From Planctomycetota bacterium (GTDB taxonomy: Bacteria; Planctomycetota; UBA1135; UBA2386): DNA of 64,000 bases. The notes beneath the pieces are model-generated. The model searched no databases. It was not told the origin of the DNA and saw only the letters and a list, made by a program, of their open reading frames with translations. Positions 1 through 9,239 of this stretch are shown here, piece by piece (position 1 is the stretch's first letter; each line of letters opens with the position of its first letter). Both the position numbers and the translations under genes were made by a program. The stretch covers positions 806,001 through 870,000 of the forward strand of contig JADJWQ010000006.1 of assembly GCA_016716265.1 (NCBI GenBank), written 5' to 3'.

Positions 1-10
1 CCGCCGGCAA

Positions 11-49
11 CCGGCGGCCGGCAACCCTGAGCGGTCAACCGGCCGCCGG
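11..49 (-). terminator. GC-rich inverted repeat after the cysteine synthase gene
   Basis: A perfect 11-bp inverted repeat (CCGGCGGCCGG at 11-21, its complement at 39-49) with a 17-nt loop lies two bases beyond the stop codon of the minus-strand PLP-enzyme gene. It could end that operon. There is no T-tract, so intrinsic termination is an inference from position and stem strength only. Confidence 0.45.
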
Positions 50-51
50 GC

Positions 52-1005
52 TCAGCCCGCATCCCCGGCGAGCCAGTCCTGCCCCAGGTAGCGGTCCCAA
101 CTGTCGCAGCCGACCGTGACGACCGGCCCCGAGAGATCGCCGCGGGCCGCCACGCGCAATGCGGCGGCGATGTTCGTGCCGGCCGAGCCGCCGACCAGCA
201 GGCCCTCCTCGCGGATCACGCGCCGCGCGGTCGCGAAGCTCTCGGCGTCGGCGACCACCTCGACCGCGTCGATCACGTCGCGGTGCAGGTTCGCCGGCGG
301 CCGGCTCGCTCCGATCCCCTCGACGCGGTAGCTGCCCGACGGGCCCGGAGCGCCGCGCTCGACCCAGTCCCTCAGCACCGAGCCGACCGGATCCGCCAGC
401 ACGATCCGCACGCCCGGGACCGCGCGCCGCAGGCAGCGACCGACGCCGGTCAGCGTCCCGCCGGTGCCCGAGCCGGCGACGAACGCCCCGATCCGCCCAC
501 CGGTCTGCCGCAGCAGCTCCGGTCCGGTCTGCTCCTCGTGGACGCGGACGTTGACGGGGTTGGCGAACTGGTCGGTCAGGAACCAGCCCCGCTCGGCCGC
601 GAGACGCCGCGCGACGTTCTGGAAGTTGTCGGGATGGTCGGGCGGCTCGTTCGGCGTGATGACGAGCTCCGCCCCGAGCGCCCGCAGGGCGCGCCGCTTG
701 TCCTGCGACATCTTCTCCGGCATCACGCAGACGAGCCGGTAGCCACGCCGGGCCGCGATCAGCGCCAGCCCGACGCCGGTGTTGCCGGCCGTCGCCTCGA
801 CGAGCGTCGCGCCCGGCGCCAGCCGTCCACGCTGCTCGGCATCGAGGACGATCGCCTTCGCGATACGGTCCTTGATGCTGCCACCGGGATTGAGGTGCTC
901 GCACTTCACGAGCACCGGCACCGGCAGCCCTGCCGCGACCCGGCGGAGCGCGACGAGCGGCGTGGCGCCGATCGCGTCGAGGATGTCGTTCGACTCGAAG
1001 CTCAT
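52..1005 (-). CDS. PLP-dependent cysteine synthase / cystathionine beta-synthase-type enzyme
   Basis: A 317-residue fold-type II PLP enzyme that would make cysteine (or cystathionine) by beta-replacement on an activated serine. The PLP lysine is K45 in NPGGSIKDR. The phosphate- and substrate-binding loops are TAGNTGVG, GSGTGGTLTG and GGSAGTN. The stretch PEKMSQDKRRALRALGAE and the ADPVGS motif resemble cystathionine beta-synthase catalytic cores more than classical CysK, but no regulatory CBS pair follows. The ATG at 1005 is chosen because the homologous core starts there; an in-frame ATG at 1041 is the alternative. Either start overlaps the ATPase gene upstream, so this is the third gene of an amino-acid transport operon. 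That context suggests the transporter supplies a sulfur or serine-type substrate (inference). Confidence 0.9.
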   Translation of the reverse strand: MSFESNDILDAIGATPLVALRRVAAGLPVPVLVKCEHLNPGGSIKDRIAKAIVLDAEQRGRLAPGATLVEATAGNTGVGLALIAARRGYRLVCVMPEKMSQDKRRALRALGAELVITPNEPPDHPDNFQNVARRLAAERGWFLTDQFANPVNVRVHEEQTGPELLRQTGGRIGAFVAGSGTGGTLTGVGRCLRRAVPGVRIVLADPVGSVLRDWVERGAPGPSGSYRVEGIGASRPPANLHRDVIDAVEVVADAESFATARRVIREEGLLVGGSAGTNIAAALRVAARGDLSGPVVTVGCDSWDRYLGQDWLAGDAG

Positions 1006-1024
1006 CGCGGCCCGCTTCCCAGGT

Positions 1025-1825
1025 TCACCGTCGCTCGGCATCGTCGCGCAGGAACGCCCGCACGCGCGGATCGTCGCTGGCGAAGACCTCGGCCGGGGTG
1101 CCCGCGACCGCGACGCGGCCGGCGTCGAGGAACAGCACGCGGTCGGCGACCTCGCGGGCGAAGTCGAGGTCGTGCGTCACGACCAACATCGTCATCCCGT
1201 CGTCGAAGGCCAGCGAGCGCATCACGCGGAACACCTCGCGCACGAGCACCGGGTCGAGCGCCGACGTGGGCTCGTCGAACAGCATCAGCTCCGGCCCCAT
1301 CGCGAGCGCCCGCGCGATCGCGACCCGTTGCTGCTGGCCGCCCGACAGCGCGCCCGGCACGTCGTGCGCGCGGTCCTCGAGACCGACGCGGCGCAATGCG
1401 TCCCGTGCGACGCGTTCCGCTTCCGGCCGGGGCAGTCCGAGCACGTGGCGCGGGCCCATCGCGACATTGCCGAGCGCGTCGAGGTGCGGGAACAGATTGA
1501 ACTGCTGGAACACCATCCCGATCCGCTGCCGCAGCCGGGCGACCGCGCGCTGCTCGTCGCGCGTCGGGGCGTGGCCCTGGGCACTGCCCCGGCTGACCTC
1601 GGCTCCGCACAGCAGGACGCGGCCCTCCTGGTAGCCCTCGAGCAGGTTCAGACAGCGCAGCAGGGTGGACTTGCCACAGCCATTGGGGCCCAGCAGGACC
1701 ACGACGTCGGCCCGGCGCACCTCGAGATCGATGCCGTCGAGGACGACCCGGCCGTCGGGCCAGCGCTTGCGCAGTCCCTCGACCCGCAGCACGGCCTCCG
1801 CATCCGATCGCTCGCTCCCGCTCAT
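1025..1825 (-). CDS. Polar amino acid ABC transporter, ATP-binding protein
   Basis: A 266-residue ATPase of the HisP/GlnQ group that powers amino-acid import at the inner face of the cytoplasmic membrane. Walker A is GPNGCGKST, the Q-loop is QQFNLFPH, the signature is LSGGQQQR, Walker B is LMLFDEPTSALDP and the switch histidine is in VTHDLD. The ATG at 1825 overlaps the stop of the upstream permease gene as ATGA, so the two are translationally coupled. The start is fixed by that overlap and by the short distance to the beta-strand before Walker A. The downstream PLP-synthase gene overlaps the 3' end. Substrate specificity cannot be read from the ATPase. Confidence 0.93.
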   Translation of the reverse strand: MSGSERSDAEAVLRVEGLRKRWPDGRVVLDGIDLEVRRADVVVLLGPNGCGKSTLLRCLNLLEGYQEGRVLLCGAEVSRGSAQGHAPTRDEQRAVARLRQRIGMVFQQFNLFPHLDALGNVAMGPRHVLGLPRPEAERVARDALRRVGLEDRAHDVPGALSGGQQQRVAIARALAMGPELMLFDEPTSALDPVLVREVFRVMRSLAFDDGMTMLVVTHDLDFAREVADRVLFLDAGRVAVAGTPAEVFASDDPRVRAFLRDDAERR

Positions 1826-3483
1826 GGCGCACTCCGGTGCGTGGCGTGCGCTGCGAGCGCCGGCCGCGGCAGCCCGGCGCGGCGCAGCCGGGCCGCGATG
1901 CGCCGGCCGAACGCGTCCGCGGCGAGCGACACGACCAGATAGAACCCCGCCGCCACGACCAGCATCTCGGGCACGATCAGGCGCGACTTGCCGATCCCGA
2001 GCGCGACCGACGTCAGCTCGCGGACGCCGATCACGTAGACGAGCGACGTGTCCTTGATCATCGCGACGAGGTCGTTGACCAACGGCGGCAGGATGATCCG
2101 GAAGCTCTGCGGCAGCTCGACCAGCCACAGCGTCTGCCGCTGGCTCAGGCCGAGCGACCACGCCGCCTCGCGCTGCCCCTTCGGCACCGCCTCCAGCCCG
2201 GCCCGGTGGATCTCCGCCTCGTACGCCGCGTAGTTGCCCGCGAGGCACACGATGCCGACGACGAGCGCCGGCCAGACCAGCGCGTCGCCGAGGCCGAGCA
2301 CCTGCCCGAGCATCGGCAGCGAGTAGTAGACGAGGAAGATCTGCACGAGGATCGGCGTGCCGCGCACGACCTGCACGTAGGCGCGCGCCGGCCATGACAG
2401 GACGCGGCGCCGCGAGCGGTCCATCAATGCCAGGACGAGCCCGAGCAGCACGGCGAGCGGCATGCTGATCGCGGTCAGCAGGACGGTCACGGCGGTCGCG
2501 CGCGCCAGCTCGGCCAGCACGGCTCCCCAATCGAGGCCGGTCGCGGCGTCGACCGCCGCGAGGTCGATCCGCGCGACGTCGGGCCCGCGCACGGTGCCGA
2601 GCTCGCGCTGGGCGTCGGTCCACACGCCCCAGCGCTGGTAGATGCGGCCGAGCTCGCCGCGCTCCATCATCCGCCGTAACGCCGCGTCGATCGCGTCGCG
2701 TAGCGCGGCGTCGCCCTTGCGCACGGCGCCGGCATAGACGCCCGGGCTGAACGTGCCGGGCACGTTGTGGAGGCCACCGACCCCGGGCGCGTAGTAGCCG
2801 GCGATGATCGACTCGGCGAGCGAGCCGTCGACCCGCCCGTTCTTCAGCTCCGCGTACGGGGTCAGCGAGTCCTCGTACTGTGCGATGTCCTCCTCGGCCC
2901 ACCCCGCTCCGGTCAGCACGTCGACCGACGCGCTCCCATTGAGCACGGAGATGCGGTGCCCGCGCAGATCCGCGAGGCTCGCGAAGCGCCCGCGGTCGGC
3001 GTCGCGCACGGTGAGCTGCTGCCCGTAGCGGTAGTAGGGGACGGTGAAGTCGACGACCTCGGCGCGCTCGGGGGTGACCTCGAGCCCGTTGAGCACGAGG
3101 TCGGTACGCCCCGCGCGCAGGTTGTCGATCAGCGCCAGCCAGTCCCCCGCCACCGGCTCGCTGCGCACGCCGAGGTGGTCGCACAGTCGCGCGACGAGCT
3201 CGATCTCGAATCCGACCAGCTCGCGCGGATCCCACGGCGCCGGCAGCGCGAACGGCGCGCCGCCGGCCGGATCGCAGCCCCAGCGCAACACGCCGGCGTC
3301 CAATACGCGCCGCAGCGCGGTGCCGGGCGGCGCGTCGAACGCGAGCGGCTCGACCGGCTCCCACGCGGGCATCCCGCCGGACACCCCGGCCGCGACCGCA
3401 CCGCCGTGGCGCGCGCACGACGCGATGGCGAGCAGGAGGGCGAGCGGAAGCGCGAGCGCGGGCGGCGTGCGGAGGCGTGCCAC
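1822..3483 (-). CDS. Fused substrate-binding/permease protein of a polar amino acid ABC importer
   Basis: A 553-residue fusion. Residues 1-23 are a lipoprotein-type signal (IASC, Cys23). About 55-290 form a family 3 periplasmic amino-acid-binding domain (FEIELVARL, VVDFTVPYYRYGQQ, GRVDGSLAES). About 325-535 are a HisM/GlnP-type permease with roughly five membrane segments and the EAA loop GLEAVPKGQREAAWSLGLS. A binding domain normally made as a separate protein is therefore tethered to the channel. The N-terminus may instead be an uncleaved anchor. It is the first gene of the operon with the ATPase (ATGA overlap) and the cysteine-synthase-type enzyme. The ligand is unknown; cystine, serine derivatives or other polar amino acids are all possible. 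Confidence 0.9.
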   Translation of the reverse strand: MARLRTPPALALPLALLLAIASCARHGGAVAAGVSGGMPAWEPVEPLAFDAPPGTALRRVLDAGVLRWGCDPAGGAPFALPAPWDPRELVGFEIELVARLCDHLGVRSEPVAGDWLALIDNLRAGRTDLVLNGLEVTPERAEVVDFTVPYYRYGQQLTVRDADRGRFASLADLRGHRISVLNGSASVDVLTGAGWAEEDIAQYEDSLTPYAELKNGRVDGSLAESIIAGYYAPGVGGLHNVPGTFSPGVYAGAVRKGDAALRDAIDAALRRMMERGELGRIYQRWGVWTDAQRELGTVRGPDVARIDLAAVDAATGLDWGAVLAELARATAVTVLLTAISMPLAVLLGLVLALMDRSRRRVLSWPARAYVQVVRGTPILVQIFLVYYSLPMLGQVLGLGDALVWPALVVGIVCLAGNYAAYEAEIHRAGLEAVPKGQREAAWSLGLSQRQTLWLVELPQSFRIILPPLVNDLVAMIKDTSLVYVIGVRELTSVALGIGKSRLIVPEMLVVAAGFYLVVSLAADAFGRRIAARLRRAGLPRPALAAHATHRSAP

Positions 3484-3572
3484 GAGGCGGCGGATCGTAG
3501 GAACCGGTCATCCCGCAGGGAAGGCACGGGTTGCGGCGCAGGCGGCGGGATGCGAGCGATAGTCTCGGGCCC

Positions 3573-6548
3573 ATGCTCCGCTCCGCTCGTCGCCGCCTGC
3601 TCGACGCCCTCGTCGTCGGCCTCGTCACGGCACCCGTGCTCGCACAGGACAGCTCGGCCGGATCTCTCGAGGCGGGATTCCGCGAGCCACCGCTCGCGGC
3701 GCGGCCGATGGTCCTGTGGCCGTGGCTGAACGGCCACGTCGACCGCGCCCAGCTGACGCAGGAGCTCGAGGAGATGCGCGCCAAGGGCCTCCGCGGCGCG
3801 CTCATCTGGGACATCGGCAGCCTCGCCGATCCCGACCACGTGATTCCGAGCGGCCCGGCCTTCCTCGGCCCCGAGTCGCTCGCGTCCATCCACCACGCGC
3901 TCGACGAGGCGGCGCGGCTCGGCTTGGAGCTCGGGCTCGTCGCGTCGAGCAGCTGGAACGCCGGCGGCCCGTGGATCGAGCCGGCCGACGCCAGCAAGGA
4001 GCTGCGCTTCGCAGCGCGACGCGTCACCGGCCCGGCGGCCTTCGACGACGCTCCACCCCGTCCCGACAATCTCAGCGGGCCGTTCGACGAGGTCGCCCTG
4101 CTGGCGGTGGCGACCGACGACCAGGGCCGCGCGCGACCCGGGAGCGAGCCGCTCGACCTCTCCGCCGCGCTCGGCGCCGACGGCCGGCTCCATTGGCAGA
4201 TTCCCGCCGGCGACTGGACGATCCTCCGCTTCGTCTGCTGTGGCACCGGCCAACGCCTGGTCTGCCCGAGTCCGCAGTCGAGCGGCCTGCTCGTCGACCA
4301 TCTCAGTCGCGCCGCGACCGACCGTCATTTCGAGGTCATGCTCGACCGCCTGTTCGCCGGCGGCGAGCGACCCGCGGCGCTGACGCATATGATGCTCGAC
4401 AGCTTCGAGGTGTGGCCGCGCACCGACTGGACGCCCGGATTCGCCGGGGTGTTCGCTACCACCTACGGCTACGACCCGCTTCCGCACCTGCCGGCGCTCG
4501 CCGGCGTCGAGATCGGCACCGCCGAGCTGCGCGCGCGCTTCGAGCACGACTACCGTGCCCTCGTCTCGCGCCTGATGATCGAGAACCACTACGGCCGTGC
4601 CGCCGAGCTGCTCGCCGCGCGCGGCCTCGAGCTGGTCGCGGAGGCCGGCCACGGCGGCTACCCGCGCGTCGACGCATTGTGGGCGCTCGGCGTCGCCCAC
4701 GTGCCGATGGGCGAGTTCTGGAACGGCAAGCAGTTCTGGGTCACGAAGGAAGCGGCGAGCGCCGCACACATCTACGGCCGGCGCGACGTCGCGGCCGAGG
4801 CGATGACCGGCTGGCGGCACTGGCGCGATGGACCCGCAGAGTACAAGCGACTGTGCGACATCGCGTTCTGCGCCGGCCTCACCCGCCCGGTGTTCCACAC
4901 CTTCGCCCACAATCCGCCGTCCGCAGGCAAGCCGGGCTTCGCCTACCACGCCGGCGAGCACTTCAACGTCAACTCGACGTGGTGGGAGCAGTCCGGCCCG
5001 CTGCTGCGATACCTGGCGCGCTGCAGCCACATGCTCCGGCAGGGTGACTTCGTCGCGGACGTCTGCTTCTACTACGGCGACGACGCACCCGGCATCGTGC
5101 CGTCGCGCCGCATCGACCCGAAGGTCGCGCCGCCGCACGGCGAGCTCGAATGCCAGCACTGCGGCCGGCCGATGCCCAACCGCGTCGACCGCCTGCCGCC
5201 GGGCCACGACTTCGACTACGTGAACAGCGACGTCATCGTGCGGGACATGCAGGTGCGGGACATGCAGGTGCGGGACGGCCGGCTGACGCTGTCGAGCGGG
5301 ATGGAGTACCGCCTGATCGCGATTCCCGACCGCGACGACATCGCCCTGCCGGTGCTCCGCAAGCTCGAGCAGCTCGTCCGCGACGGCGCGACGCTGGTCG
5401 GACGACGTCCGCAACGCTCGAGCAGCCTCGCCGGCTACCCGGAGTGCGACGCCGAGGTGCAACGTCTGGCCGGCCTGCTGTGGGGCGAGGACGACCGCTC
5501 CGCGCACCAGCACGGCCGCGGCCGGGTGTACGCCGCCGAGGCATTGGGGAGCGCGCTGCAGGAGCTGGGCGTCGAACCCGACTTCCGGGTCGACGCGCCC
5601 GCCGCGCACGAGCTCGACTGGATCCACCGCCGCACTCCGACGGCCGAGATCTACTTCGTCGTCAATGGCTCCGATCAGCCGGCGCACGCCGAGTGCTCGT
5701 TCCGCGTGCCGGCGACCTGGCAGCCGAGCCTGTGGAGCCCCGACGACGGCTCGATCACCCCCTGCCCGACCTGGCGCGCAGACGGTGGCCGGATCCACGT
5801 TCCGCTGCAGCTGCAGCCGCTCGCGTCGGTGTTCGTCGTGTTCCGGGACGGCGCGCCCCGCGACCACGTCGTCGATCTCGGTCCGGTCGGCCGCACGGCA
5901 CCGCACCTCGCCGACCCCGACATCGAGGTGCTCGCGCTCGGGCCGGATCGCCTCCGCGCCAGGGCGCGCACCGCCGGGACGTTCACGATGAGGTCCGCGC
6001 GCGGCCGCTCGGCCACCGTCGACGTCGCGGCGCCGCCCGCCGGTCTCGCCGTCGAGTCGGGCTGGCAGCTGCGGTTCCCCGTCCAGAGTGGCGCGCCGGA
6101 GTCGATCGAGCTGCGCTCGCTGTGCAGCTGGACCGAACTCGAGCCGGCGGACGCGCGCTACTTCGCCGGGACCGCGACCTATCGCACCGACGTGGACATC
6201 CCGCCCGATTGGCTGGACGGGCGCTTCGCGCTGGAGCTCGACCTCGGGACGGTCGCGGAGATCGCGGCGGTGTCCGTCAATGGCGACGCCGCCGGCCTCT
6301 TGTGGAAGCCCCCCTTCCGCGCGGACGTCACGCACCTGCTGCGGCCCGGCGTCAATCGACTCGAGATCCGCGTCACGAACGTCTGGCACAACCGCATCGT
6401 CGGCGACCTCCGCTCGCCCGATGCACCGCCGCACGTCTCGACGAATCTCCTGGGGCGGTTCCGGGCCGACCTGGAGCTGCTACCCTCCGGATTGCTCGGA
6501 CCGGTCGTCGTGCGACCGGTCGCCGTAGTCGACGTGCCATTGAAGTAA
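3573..6548 (+). CDS. Secreted GH106-type glycoside hydrolase (alpha-L-rhamnosidase family)
   Basis: A 991-residue exported enzyme probably acting on plant or algal polysaccharide side chains. The signal peptide is residues 1-24 (APVLA|Q). The N-terminal half carries the family pattern RPMVLWPWLNG, followed by a TIM-barrel-like catalytic region with HMMLDSFEVWP and MGEFWN. A middle domain has LVRDGATLVGRRP, and a C-terminal galactose-binding-like jelly roll lies at about 862-945 (FAGTATYRTDVDIP, GVNRLEIRVTN). The ATG at 3573 is preferred over the upstream start at 3531 because it opens the signal peptide. A 15-bp tandem repeat sits between the domains. The gene diverges from the transporter operon and is followed 43 bases later by another exported protein. 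GH106 is recognised from memory; activity is inferred. Confidence 0.85.
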   Translation: MLRSARRRLLDALVVGLVTAPVLAQDSSAGSLEAGFREPPLAARPMVLWPWLNGHVDRAQLTQELEEMRAKGLRGALIWDIGSLADPDHVIPSGPAFLGPESLASIHHALDEAARLGLELGLVASSSWNAGGPWIEPADASKELRFAARRVTGPAAFDDAPPRPDNLSGPFDEVALLAVATDDQGRARPGSEPLDLSAALGADGRLHWQIPAGDWTILRFVCCGTGQRLVCPSPQSSGLLVDHLSRAATDRHFEVMLDRLFAGGERPAALTHMMLDSFEVWPRTDWTPGFAGVFATTYGYDPLPHLPALAGVEIGTAELRARFEHDYRALVSRLMIENHYGRAAELLAARGLELVAEAGHGGYPRVDALWALGVAHVPMGEFWNGKQFWVTKEAASAAHIYGRRDVAAEAMTGWRHWRDGPAEYKRLCDIAFCAGLTRPVFHTFAHNPPSAGKPGFAYHAGEHFNVNSTWWEQSGPLLRYLARCSHMLRQGDFVADVCFYYGDDAPGIVPSRRIDPKVAPPHGELECQHCGRPMPNRVDRLPPGHDFDYVNSDVIVRDMQVRDMQVRDGRLTLSSGMEYRLIAIPDRDDIALPVLRKLEQLVRDGATLVGRRPQRSSSLAGYPECDAEVQRLAGLLWGEDDRSAHQHGRGRVYAAEALGSALQELGVEPDFRVDAPAAHELDWIHRRTPTAEIYFVVNGSDQPAHAECSFRVPATWQPSLWSPDDGSITPCPTWRADGGRIHVPLQLQPLASVFVVFRDGAPRDHVVDLGPVGRTAPHLADPDIEVLALGPDRLRARARTAGTFTMRSARGRSATVDVAAPPAGLAVESGWQLRFPVQSGAPESIELRSLCSWTELEPADARYFAGTATYRTDVDIPPDWLDGRFALELDLGTVAEIAAVSVNGDAAGLLWKPPFRADVTHLLRPGVNRLEIRVTNVWHNRIVGDLRSPDAPPHVSTNLLGRFRADLELLPSGLLGPVVVRPVAVVDVPLK
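5238..5276 (+). repeat. 15-bp tandem repeat inside the GH106-type gene
   Basis: The unit GTGCGGGACATGCAG occurs twice (5238-5252, 5253-5267) followed by nine more matching bases. It encodes a repeated VRDMQ in an interdomain stretch. The unit length keeps the reading frame, so copy-number changes would only lengthen or shorten a linker. Confidence 0.8.
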
Positions 6549-6591
6549 GCTCGCAGCGTCGATCGGGCCGGCGACACGGTAGGCTGTCGCG

Positions 6592-9030
6592 ATGCTCCCG
6601 ATGCTGCTCCGGTCGCTGGTCGTGACGACCGTCACGGCCCTCGTCGTCGTGCCCGTCAGCGCCCAGCGGAACAAGCCGCCGGTCCCCGACCTGACGGCGG
6701 GCGGCCAGCCCGACGACAAGCACGACTGGAACCTCGGGCCGACCGGCGCACGCGGCTGGATCTGGGGCTGGAAGCTCGAGACCACGGACGCGCGGCAGAT
6801 CCTCGTCACCACCGTCGAGCCCGGCTCTCCGGCGGACGGCGTGCTGCAGCCCGGCGACGTGATCCTCGGCACCGGCGGAGTGCCGTTCGATCGCGACGCA
6901 CGTCGCCAGCTCGGCGATGCGATCACCCGCGCCGAGGGTCGGGCGGGCAAAGGCCGGCTCGCGCTGTCGTTGTGGCGGGACGGCGACCGCCGCGACGTGG
7001 AGCTGCGACTCCCGGTGCTCGGCGACTACGGCGACGGCGCACCGTGGCAGTGCGAGAAGTCCGCCCGCATCCTCGACCGCGCCTGCGAGCACATCGCCGG
7101 CCACATGAAGGGCGACATCGACGGCATGATGAACGCGCTCGCCCTGCTCGCCACTGGCCGGAGCGAATACGTCGACGAGGTGCGCGCGTTGGCCCGACAG
7201 ATCGCGGCGGGCACCGGGACATTGAGTCTCACCGGCCGCACGTCGGGGATGATGTCGTGGATCTGGGGCTACCGGACCCTGTTCCTGACCGAGTATCACC
7301 TGGCGACCGGTGACGTGACCGTGCTCGGCGCGATCCGCACCTACGCGACGAAGATCGCCGAGGGCCAGAGCGGCGTCGGCACCTGGGGACACGGCATGGC
7401 GTGGCCGGACCTGAACGAGGGGCGGCTGCACGGCAGCCTCGGCGGCTACGGGGCGCTCAATCAGGCCGGCCTCGTGTGCCATCTGGCACTGGTGCTGGCG
7501 CGCCGGTGCGGAGTGCAGGGCGACGAGATCGATGCCGCGATCGAGCGCGCCAACCGCTTCGCGGCGTTCTACGTCGGCAAGGGGGCGATCCCGTACGGCG
7601 ATCACCGTCCCGGCTGGCAGGTGCACGACGACAACGGCAAGAACTCGATCGCCGCGCTGATCTTCGACCTGCAGGGCCGCAGTGAGGAGGCACGGTTCTT
7701 CGCGAAGATGACGACCGCCTCCTATGCGGAGCGCGAGCGCGGCCACACCGGCAACTACTTCAGCTTCCTGTGGGGACCGCTCGGCGTGTCGCGGGCCGGT
7801 CCCGCGGCCGCGGCGGCGTTCCTGGCGGAGCAGCGCTGGTACTACGATCTGGCGCGCCGCCATGACGGCAGCTTCGGCTACCAGGGTGGGGCCGGGATGT
7901 CGGGCGGTGAGCACAAATACGCTGACTGGGACTGCACCGGAGCGTTCGTGCTGGCCTGTGCGCTGCCTCAGCGGCGGCTCTTCATCACCGGTCGCGACGC
8001 GCGCGCGGACCGGGCGCTCACCGGTGCGGAGCTCACGGACGTGATCGAGGCCGGGCGGGGCTTCGACTCGTGGGACCTCGGTGCAGCACACTACGCCGGC
8101 AAGTCGGTCGACGAGCTCCGCGGGCTGCTCAGGAGCTGGTCACCGGCCGTGCGGCACCGCGCCGCGCAGGCGTTGGCGGAGGCCGCGGGCGACCACGTCC
8201 CGCACCTGCTGGAGCTGCTGGGATCGACCTCGCTGGACGCCCGCTACGGCGCCTGCCAGGCCCTCGCCGCGCTCGGGCCGCGCGCGGCGCCGGCGGTCGC
8301 TGCCTTGACCGGGACGCTCGGCGAGGACGACGTCTGGTTGCGCATCCAGGCGGCCTACTCGCTCGCCGCGATCGGCGCGCCCGCCCGCTCCGCGGTCCCG
8401 ACGATGCTGCGGCTGGCGGTACGCGACGACCGCGACGATCCACGCGAGTTCACGCAACGCTACCTCGCGTTCTGTCTGTTCTATCCCGGCGGCGCACTGG
8501 ACATGCGCGGCCTGCTCGCGCGCTCGCTCGATGGCGTCGATCGGGAGCTGCTCTACCCGGCGATCCGCCGGCTGCTGCGCAATGACGACGGCCGCGCCCG
8601 CGGCGCCGTCGCCACCGTCTACCAGCACCTCGATCTCGACGAGATCGCTCCACTGCTGCCCGCGATCGTGCAGGCGATCGAGGTGCCGTCGCCGAGCGGA
8701 GTGATGTTCGCGAGTGGCATCCGCCTCGCCGGACTCGACCTGCTGGCGACACACCGGATCGCAGAAGGTATGCAGCTGTGCCTGCAGGTCACGGAGATCG
8801 AACGCTGGGGCAAGCAGGATCGCATCGAGCGCTGTCTCGACATCCTCGCGCGCTACGGCGGCGCGGCGAAGGCGGTGCTGCCCGAGCTCCGGCAGCTCGC
8901 GACGGCTCTCGAGGAGCACCGCGAGGCGAACGCTCTGCGCCCGCTGGCACAGCGTTGCCGCGAGCTGATCGCGGCGATCGAGTCGGCCGACGACGGCCCG
9001 CCGCTGCGGCACCTCGCCGAGCTCCGGTAG
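6592..9030 (+). CDS. Secreted PDZ / DUF6288 / HEAT-repeat protein
   Basis: An 812-residue exported protein of unknown function. Residues 1-25 are a signal peptide (VPVSAQ). About 40-60 hold the family hallmark KHDWNLGPTGARGW. About 64-143 form a PDZ domain (VEPGSPADGVLQPGDVILG). About 150-490 are a helical region like an alpha/alpha toroid (ARQIAAGTGTLSLTGRTSG, GGYGALNQAGLVCHLAL). About 507-605 are HEAT repeats (VRHRAAQALAEAAGD, DARYGACQALAALGP). The architecture matches what I recall as DUF6288 proteins of Planctomycetota and Verrucomicrobia. The PDZ and HEAT parts suggest binding of other proteins in the periplasm, possibly around the neighbouring glycosidase. No catalytic residues could be assigned. 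Confidence 0.82.
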   Translation: MLPMLLRSLVVTTVTALVVVPVSAQRNKPPVPDLTAGGQPDDKHDWNLGPTGARGWIWGWKLETTDARQILVTTVEPGSPADGVLQPGDVILGTGGVPFDRDARRQLGDAITRAEGRAGKGRLALSLWRDGDRRDVELRLPVLGDYGDGAPWQCEKSARILDRACEHIAGHMKGDIDGMMNALALLATGRSEYVDEVRALARQIAAGTGTLSLTGRTSGMMSWIWGYRTLFLTEYHLATGDVTVLGAIRTYATKIAEGQSGVGTWGHGMAWPDLNEGRLHGSLGGYGALNQAGLVCHLALVLARRCGVQGDEIDAAIERANRFAAFYVGKGAIPYGDHRPGWQVHDDNGKNSIAALIFDLQGRSEEARFFAKMTTASYAERERGHTGNYFSFLWGPLGVSRAGPAAAAAFLAEQRWYYDLARRHDGSFGYQGGAGMSGGEHKYADWDCTGAFVLACALPQRRLFITGRDARADRALTGAELTDVIEAGRGFDSWDLGAAHYAGKSVDELRGLLRSWSPAVRHRAAQALAEAAGDHVPHLLELLGSTSLDARYGACQALAALGPRAAPAVAALTGTLGEDDVWLRIQAAYSLAAIGAPARSAVPTMLRLAVRDDRDDPREFTQRYLAFCLFYPGGALDMRGLLARSLDGVDRELLYPAIRRLLRNDDGRARGAVATVYQHLDLDEIAPLLPAIVQAIEVPSPSGVMFASGIRLAGLDLLATHRIAEGMQLCLQVTEIERWGKQDRIERCLDILARYGGAAKAVLPELRQLATALEEHREANALRPLAQRCRELIAAIESADDGPPLRHLAELR

Positions 9031-9239
9031 AACTCGCCGCCCCGCTCGGATCCGCCGGTGCCCCGCCCCTTCGCGTCGGCCCCGCCAGCCTCGCATCCCG
9101 CACGCCCCGCCGCCGTCGCCGCCGGATGCGCGAGCCCGGAGCGCGTGTGCGAGCGGACGGGATGGCCTCTGGCCCGCACGCGGTCCACAATCCGACGGAA
9201 TCGTCGCCCCGATCCGGACTCCCCGGTGCCTTCCTGTCG

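Noticed and set aside
3129..6434. 1101-codon open frame antisense to the GH106-type gene
   Set aside because: Translation is arginine/valine/histidine-rich and lacks any motif. It exists because GC-rich codons leave few stops on the opposite strand.
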